A stretch of DNA of 64,000 nucleotides from Cricetomys ansorgei (lineage: Eukaryota > Chordata > Mammalia > Rodentia > Nesomyidae). The position numbers were made by a program, and so were the translations under genes. Of this stretch, positions 57,563-64,000 are shown one piece after another. Location: positions 2,542,001 through 2,606,000 of the forward strand of contig JAMJFZ010002884.1 of NCBI GenBank assembly GCA_026225945.1. Direction: 5' to 3'. Each line of letters starts with the position of its first letter. Position 1 is the stretch's first letter. The notes beneath the pieces are model-generated. The model had not been told where the DNA came from, made no database searches, and saw nothing but the letters and a program-made list of their open reading frames with translations.

Positions 57563-60500
57563 TCATTTTAAAAGCAACGGAAAGTATATGTGACATAACT
57601 TAAAAGGCAACACTTAAAAGCTGCATTAATGTAGAAAGACCAAACCAAAAATATTAAGCATATTTTTAAAAATACAGAAATAATTTTTCCAAAGAACAGT
57701 AAACACATTGATTTGATAGCTCTCTGAGGTAATAATTTTCTTACCCTGGCAATATGGAATACTTCTCAGCTTCCTTTCATTTTTTTTTTTTACTCAGTCA
57801 ATGGGTCATTTAGGAAGTGTACATTAAATTAAGGATCAATGTAGTGACAGATCATGATAGATGATTCAATAGGAACTTAAGCAATGTTCTAACCTTGCAA
57901 ATTAACTGGGAGAATGAGCTTAGTAATAAGAAAAAAGGAGCAATATTAACAGACTAGAGAAAACTAGGAAGTAAATTGGAATAATAGAGAATAAATGTTC
58001 TAGTATAAATGAGTACAACAGGAAAAAGATAGGTATCTGTCAGTCTGAGTGTACTAGAGGTAGGACCTAAGAAATGAGCCACAAGTGCCAGATAAACAAC
58101 CTATAAGTTACAGGAAGTATGAAAGACTTAGAAGCAAAGGGTCAGAAGTAAGAATGCAAACAGATGTAAATGACAAGACAACAGTAAACACACGGGGAAT
58201 AGTCTTGAAAATCAAGAAGGACAGAAAGACGAAACTGAAGATAATGGTAAAGAATGTGTGGGAAAGGTTTGTGAGCAAGCTGTTGAGATAATGGAGTTTT
58301 TCTGAAGACAAGCTAGTGAGCTTTGTGCTGTTAAGTTGCCCTGGTACCAGCATGCTTCACTCGGGCTGAGAATGAATGGTGAGTGTGCAATGGAGAACGA
58401 AAGGATCTACCGATCACTACATTTTTCATTTCTAAGGTCAATTTCTGGCATTTCTTATAAGGTCTTTCTGCTTTCCTCCCTCCATCTCTCCCTTTGTGTA
58501 CATACGTGTGTGGACATTTTCTATAAACTGTATATACACACATGCATGTATTGTTTTTGTAATTGGAAAATTACCTGAGGATAAGGAGCTTGCTTTCTTA
58601 TAGTGTTCATAACTGAGCTAGACACATAAAAAGCGGGCAAAACTATTTTCTGAGTGAAGAATATAAGCAGTTCAGACATGCTCCACATCATCTTATTTCT
58701 GAATTGACACTGCAATAAACTGCATTCGTGCTCAAAGTTAGAATACAACTCAAATCCATTGGTTGACCCTGTGTTCCTAGGTCTCTATGTCATGGCATTC
58801 CATGAAGTCCTTTAAGATAATGGATATCTAATAAAACAGTTTATTAGATACTTTAATTGGAGTTCCTGTGGATTTGAACTTGCCTGGGAAATAGCTTTAT
58901 CCTATAATCCCCGGGTTGGCACCAGAATCTTTTTTTGTCATTTCTTGTATATATTAGGGAAGCCAAATAACTTGTGCAGGTGGGAGAGCCACTTTCAACA
59001 TGAGAAGTTGACATGACTAGGTCATAGATCCACCATACTAAGAAGCCTATTTTATAATGCAATATCCCTTCCTTTTTTAAATTTTTGCTGTTAAGGAAAG
59101 CCACGGTAGAAAGATATAAAAACTATTTTTATACTGTTACCCAGGATCTATAGCTGATAAAATTCATTTTTCCTACCAGGCAATGCATAGTGAGCTACTC
59201 AACCTTTATCTAGGTGACAGATGCTTTCTGAACTTCTTTAAAATACTGCCTTTGTAGTTTGCACACTTTAAAATATGTTAGTTTCTAACTAACGACCAGG
59301 GCAGTGAATTAAATATGGGATTGTTGCTTTTTAAAAGTTCATTTTAATACCATTTTGTCCCATCCTTTGATTAACAGTCACAGAGTACAGTGTGCACTGT
59401 GCAGTTACTCTCAAGTGGAAAGCCTTCTGAAGCCCTTTTTAGACTTCATTAAGTATCTCAGAATAGTTCTTCCTAGTGCAACATTAGCCCTACAGGTGGT
59501 GTCAAAGAAGCAGGTGATCTTTGTGAAAGCAATAATCCCGGAAGGACTGGTTTCTGCCACAGGTCTGCTCCCTAATACACCTGATCTCTATAAAAATATC
59601 CTATTCTGAGGGGACCCGCAGGAATTTCTTACCTCTTGGATTTATGACATGTAAATTTTTCCTTATGACATGGAAATCTTTTCTGACGCACAGGAAAAGT
59701 AACTGTCTAGTTTTCACATTTTGGAGCCCAGAAAGTTATTATTTTACCACTGAAAATATTTGAAATACTATGCGGTAACGGCAATGAAAAGTCAGGCATA
59801 AAACACCACTTTTAATGTTGGCTCCAAATATTTAATGAAATTGACAGTGAAGGGTAGGTTGAAAAAAGTTAAAAATTTAAAAAAATTCCACATAACTATT
59901 TCTTTTTTTAAACCTCGCATCTTGGGCAACATGCACATGGATGAGTAGTAAAGCAAGGTTCTTAGGAAGCAAAGAAGAGGGCTAGTTTAGGAATGAGTGC
60001 ATGAGTGGAAACAATGGTCATCCCTTCGGTTCTATTTTAATACAGTGATCCAATATCTTAATTTTATAAGCATCAAACATTACTATTGTAATAAGGAATC
60101 ACTTAAAAGTCTTCGAAAGAACACAGTGACTGCAGGAAAATGATGCATTTTGGTTTTGCTTTTAAACAAAATCTACTTGCTCCCTATTAGTAAGGCGGGC
60201 CAAGAGGAAGAAATGCTTTTAAGGAAAAAAAATGAATGAGGTCCTCATTACTAATTCACTTAGGCTTTTCCTTTTCATTCCTTAAAATAATTCCACTTTT
60301 ACATATTCCACTAGGTAAAACATATTTTCAAAATAGGCCCCATTACTTTCATTTGTTTGGATAAGTAATTATTGAAGTAAGCCTTGAGGGTTTTGGTGCT
60401 AAGTCTCTCAAGCTTTAAGTAGTGGGCAAACTTTGTGGGAGTCTTTTAATGTTTCTGAAATGGCTTCTTGTATAAAGTGGCTTCTAGAATAGTTTTTATC

Positions 60501-60924
60501 TCCGGCACAAGAGGATTGAGGAACATGACTTTAAATGTCAGTATGTAGTTGGGAAGGTACAGTGTGTAAGGTCCACTCTCTCGCCTTCAGAAACTTACTA
60601 AAGTAATTCAATTAGCCTATTTGAGTATTCAGCCAATTTCCTTCTGTCTAGTTTTCAATGGCTATAGAGACAGTATGTACAGATAAAACCTCAACATGTA
60701 CCTGATTCTGTAAGTATAGCTACAAGCTTAACTGTTTAAGCTGAATGTTTCATGGAGATGATCAGATGAGGAGAAGGAAATGACAGTCCCACGTGAATCG
60801 TGTGTCAGTCCCTTTGACACTCAAAGGCCTTCAGAACTTTCTGTGGTTTCACCTTCCCAAATACTCAACAATACTGATCATTCCAGGAAATAATTTGTTC
60901 TACTACAAGGAAGATGCATGTATG

Positions 60925-61120
60925 ATAATAATAGTTTGGAGTCAGAGAGACCGGGGTATATCTGACTTCCATTCTTTACTATGTGACCCTGCACTGTACA
61001 TTTAAGTGCTTTAAGCTTTTAGTGTCATGGCTGCAAAAAGGGGCTAGACCAAAGAATGCACATTCATGGTACCTGAAGCACAGACTAGTGCCCAATAAGT
61101 AGTCAGTAAATGAGTGATCA
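60925..61120 (+). repeat. MIR SINE remnant
   Basis: AATAGTTTGGAGTCAGAGAG, ACTATGTGACCCTGCACTGT, GCACAGACTAGTGCCCAATA and AGTAGTCAGTAAATGAGTGA are a well-preserved forward MIR. Confidence 0.75.
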
Positions 61121-62489
61121 TTTTCTATATGTCATAATTCTATTTCTATCCAACTATTTCTTCATATGCCTCCAAGTAAAGGGATCATCATATCATTCCC
61201 TGGATATACTTGTTCCACTCTCGTTTATGTTCAGTTCAGAGGCACACCATTTTCTATGGGTGATATTTGAAAGCCATAAGGCAAAGATGAGGCAATATCT
61301 TAGGGTAACACTCCTGTACAAGTGGACAATTATGTAAGGTACAAGCCTGGGAGCAGTAAAAAGGCATCATTTGCTTGAAGAAAGAAAGGACTTTCATAGC
61401 CATTGGCTGTTAGCAACTTTTTATCCTTTATGCTTCATTTTAATGTTTGACACAGCACCTTTCTATCTTCTTCTCTCTTCCTACCCATCCCGTGGATCAC
61501 TAAGGCACAAATCTCTCCATATTTCCCTATGAACAAAATACATATGCAACTGCACTCTCTAAAGACACAGCCCTTCACACAGCATTGCACATGCTCCAAA
61601 ACATATCAGAAGCTCAAGAGCAGTACAAGACATAAAAAACAAAGTACACAAGAAACATATCACATAGAACAGGTCACAAGTGCAGCCATGCCTGCTTCTT
61701 TCTCATATGTTTCTCCAGCTTCAACAGCTTAACGTTGATCAGTTTGAGGAGCAGTATGTCATTTTTGAGTCCTTGCTGCATTTACTTGGCTAATTGCTTT
61801 CTCCTTACTGGTTTAGTTATAGTTATGTATTTATTAATGAATTTATTCATTCATCCATGTACCTATTCACCACCATATTCCAAAATGGATGCCAGCTGAC
61901 GCGCAAGAATGCATCAAATACAACATGAACCCACACATTCAGAACAGATAACGATGTGACGTGGAAAAAAAAAAACAAAAAAAAAGTTAAGAACACAAAA
62001 TGAAGTCTGGAACACAGCTGGTACAAAGTGCATGCATACCAAGAAGTCTCATTATAACTGCTATGCATGAACCCACATTTGGCTCCAAGTTTTCTAGTAG
62101 TCAACAAGACAGAAATATAATCTTCACAGTGACTAGAAAATAAAACCAAACTACTTATTTACTATATCCTTTTCCTGGCCCAATTTCCAATTTTGTATAG
62201 TACAGTATCATGAAATGGTGCCAAACTCTGCCTCCTATAATGCCTTAACACCGAGACTCAGCTCCTAGAACAGTCTCCAACAATGACAGATCCTCAACCT
62301 CGAAATGAAATCTACGCTGTATTTTTTCTTATACTTCTCTCTTTTTCCATTTGGTCAATGAAATGTAGCTTCTATAGAGACTTCTTAAAAACCAATCAAT
62401 GTTCTCTATAGAAACAGAAATTTTGAAATTTTAAAGTCCCAATGTAGCAATCAAATCAACTATTTTCAGTTAAGTAATGAAGTAGGTGT

Positions 62490-62860
62490 TATTTATAATG
62501 GGGAAAAAATAGGAAAAGACCACAGATAGCCAAAAAGAAACAAAGAAAAATGGTTAAATTAAGCATGATGCTACCATATGTTGACATATTACATACCATT
62601 GAAAATTATATTTATACAGTTTTAAATGGATGTAAATATTCTTGAGAAATTATAATTAAAAATAGAACAAAAAGCTGTATACAATATTAACTATGTAAAG
62701 CTATAAACAAGTAATACAATACACACACACACAAGAATCTAGAAAGAAATTCTTCAGCATGTTAGCATAATTTCTGGGATTTGTGATTCTGAGTGATATT
62801 TATTTTCTAAATGCTTATATTTATTTTACCATTTGACACTGATGAATAATTTTGATGATA
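62490..62860 (+). repeat. Ancient L1M-type fragment
   Basis: TTATTTATAATGGGGAAAAA, GCATGATGCTACCATATGTT, ACATACCATTGAAAATTATA and a (CA)n at about 62721-62733 fit the ORF2 end and 3' UTR of an old L1. Confidence 0.5.
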
Positions 62861-63089
62861 TGATGAGGAAAAGAAGGTGTGTGAAGAGAATATCAACCCA
62901 GTTACCTTTGGCTTATACAAGTATAAGAAAATTTTGGCTTTTTTTTAAGTGTTCTATAGCTACTTAAAAATGATATAAGTTCAACAACCTAGTTTATTGG
63001 TTGTGAAAGCTGTTATATGCCACAAACATAATAATACCTCAAAATTACATAGCAGTAGCTAATTTGCATTTTCACAAAGATTTGGTAAG

Positions 63090-63240
63090 GCATGGTAAAC
63101 CCTACCATCCTCATTTAACAGATGATAAAAATTCAGGCTTAGAGAAGCTACATGACTGGTCCAAATCACAATCATTACTGCAAGAGCCCTACATAAATTC
63201 AAGCCTCCAGAACCCAAGTTCAATGCTCTCTATACTAATT
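63090..63240 (-). repeat. MIR SINE remnant
   Basis: TACCATCCTCATTTAACAGA, ATTCAGGCTTAGAGAAGCTA, ATGACTGGTCCAAATCACAA and CCCAAGTTCAATGCTCTCTA follow reverse-complement MIR. Confidence 0.7.
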
Positions 63241-64000
63241 CAAAACTAACTGTGATGTTACTAAAACAACCATCAAGAAGCAGGGACAGAGGAACAATAG
63301 TCTCTTCTCACCCATGAGGGTCAGCTTCTCAGACAAACCTGGAGTTAGTAATGTTTAACTGAGGAAATTTTGGAGATAGGAGAGAAAAATATGGATGTCA
63401 GAAATGAGCTCACATGAGAACTTTTCAAATATCTTGTAAATATTTTATATGCAATGATAATAACAATAATACACTAAATAAAAATAACAATGAGAGTTTT
63501 CATTAAAATAGTAAAAATGAAAGGCTCTACACGGTTTTGTTTTGATTCCAAGATGATTTCCAGGGATGATGAAAACACACGTGTTACTCTTTATGATAGG
63601 GGCAATGAGGGTGACAGCAAAGCAAGGCACAGAGGTAAACTATTAGTTCAAATCATGGATGTAAATGTTCTCAGAGTCATTGAAATCCTATCTTGAAGCT
63701 GTATCATGAGCAGAATATAAGCAGCTTTATTTAATGACTTTATCCCCTTGTGAAGATTACTTCTGTCTTGAGTCTTTTTGGAAGAAACCCAACCAACTCC
63801 TATATGGAGCTCAATGAACTCATTCAGGCTTTGAAGGAAACTTATCAGCTATCTAGTAATGGCATTTAAATGCCACTACCTTGGTGATTTAGATCTTTTT
63901 GACATTAATTTCCTCTCATTATAGTCTTTAAAAACCAGTCTTACAGCACTTCTTTGTAAGTACAATTAAATCACCCAAGCTTTCTCTGAAGCTAGCTTGT

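Noticed and set aside
58521..58748. Minus-strand ORF containing an MSEL start, considered as the missing PAK3 first coding exon
   Set aside because: The following residues do not resemble the PAK N-terminus (no DGLDNEEKPPAPP-like sequence) and there is no donor in the right phase; the start exon must lie outside the window.

Overview
The window is a piece of a mammalian X-linked-type gene locus, not a microbial region. It holds the central part of PAK3 (p21-activated kinase 3, a Rac1/Cdc42 effector serine/threonine kinase of neurons) on the minus strand. PAK3 therefore reads from right (64000) to left (1). I placed fourteen coding exons or part-gene entries by matching the conceptual translation to the PAK3 family and by requiring AG/GT splice sites, exact exon lengths and matching codon phases. 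There are thirteen exons: eleven constitutive and two in-frame cassette exons. Together they run continuously from about residue 60 to about residue 469 of the 544-residue form. The first ~59 residues and the last ~75 residues (the end of the kinase C-lobe) are not in the window. No frameshift or stop interrupts the exons, so the gene looks intact and functional.

Layout, right to left in transcription order: 51171-64000 is intron upstream of the first visible exon. 51070-51170 encodes the basic stretch and CRIB motif. 49286-49348 (cassette c, 21 aa) and 47655-47699 (cassette b, 15 aa) insert into the regulatory domain. 46304-46457 and 45408-45445 encode the rest of the autoinhibitory region. 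35491-35622 encodes the acidic stretch and PIX-binding proline motif. 33725-33890 is the linker to the kinase. 25003-25066, 8530-8578, 8150-8262, 6855-6972, 5199-5298 and 4510-4706 build the kinase domain, from the glycine-rich loop through the activation loop to the middle of the C-lobe. 1-4509 is the following intron.

The organism is a muroid rodent. The introns carry B1 and B2/B3-type SINEs, Lx-type L1 3' ends, two rodent URR1 hAT-type MITEs and many (TG)n, (GA)n and (TA)n microsatellites, on a background of ancient MIR and L2 remnants. I could not separate mouse from rat, hamster or another muroid by eye. No other gene, tRNA, rRNA or plus-strand coding sequence is supported.

I found no sign of a previously undescribed gene system. 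The observations most worth a second look are structural. A B3+B1 compound unit is present twice, 12.3 kb apart, at about 98.6% identity, and one copy has its first 118 bp precisely inverted. The two adjacent cassette exons have UGCAUG motifs between them. One kinase exon has a splice acceptor embedded in a (CT)n microsatellite. Two L1 fragments form an inverted pair around a B3 SINE.
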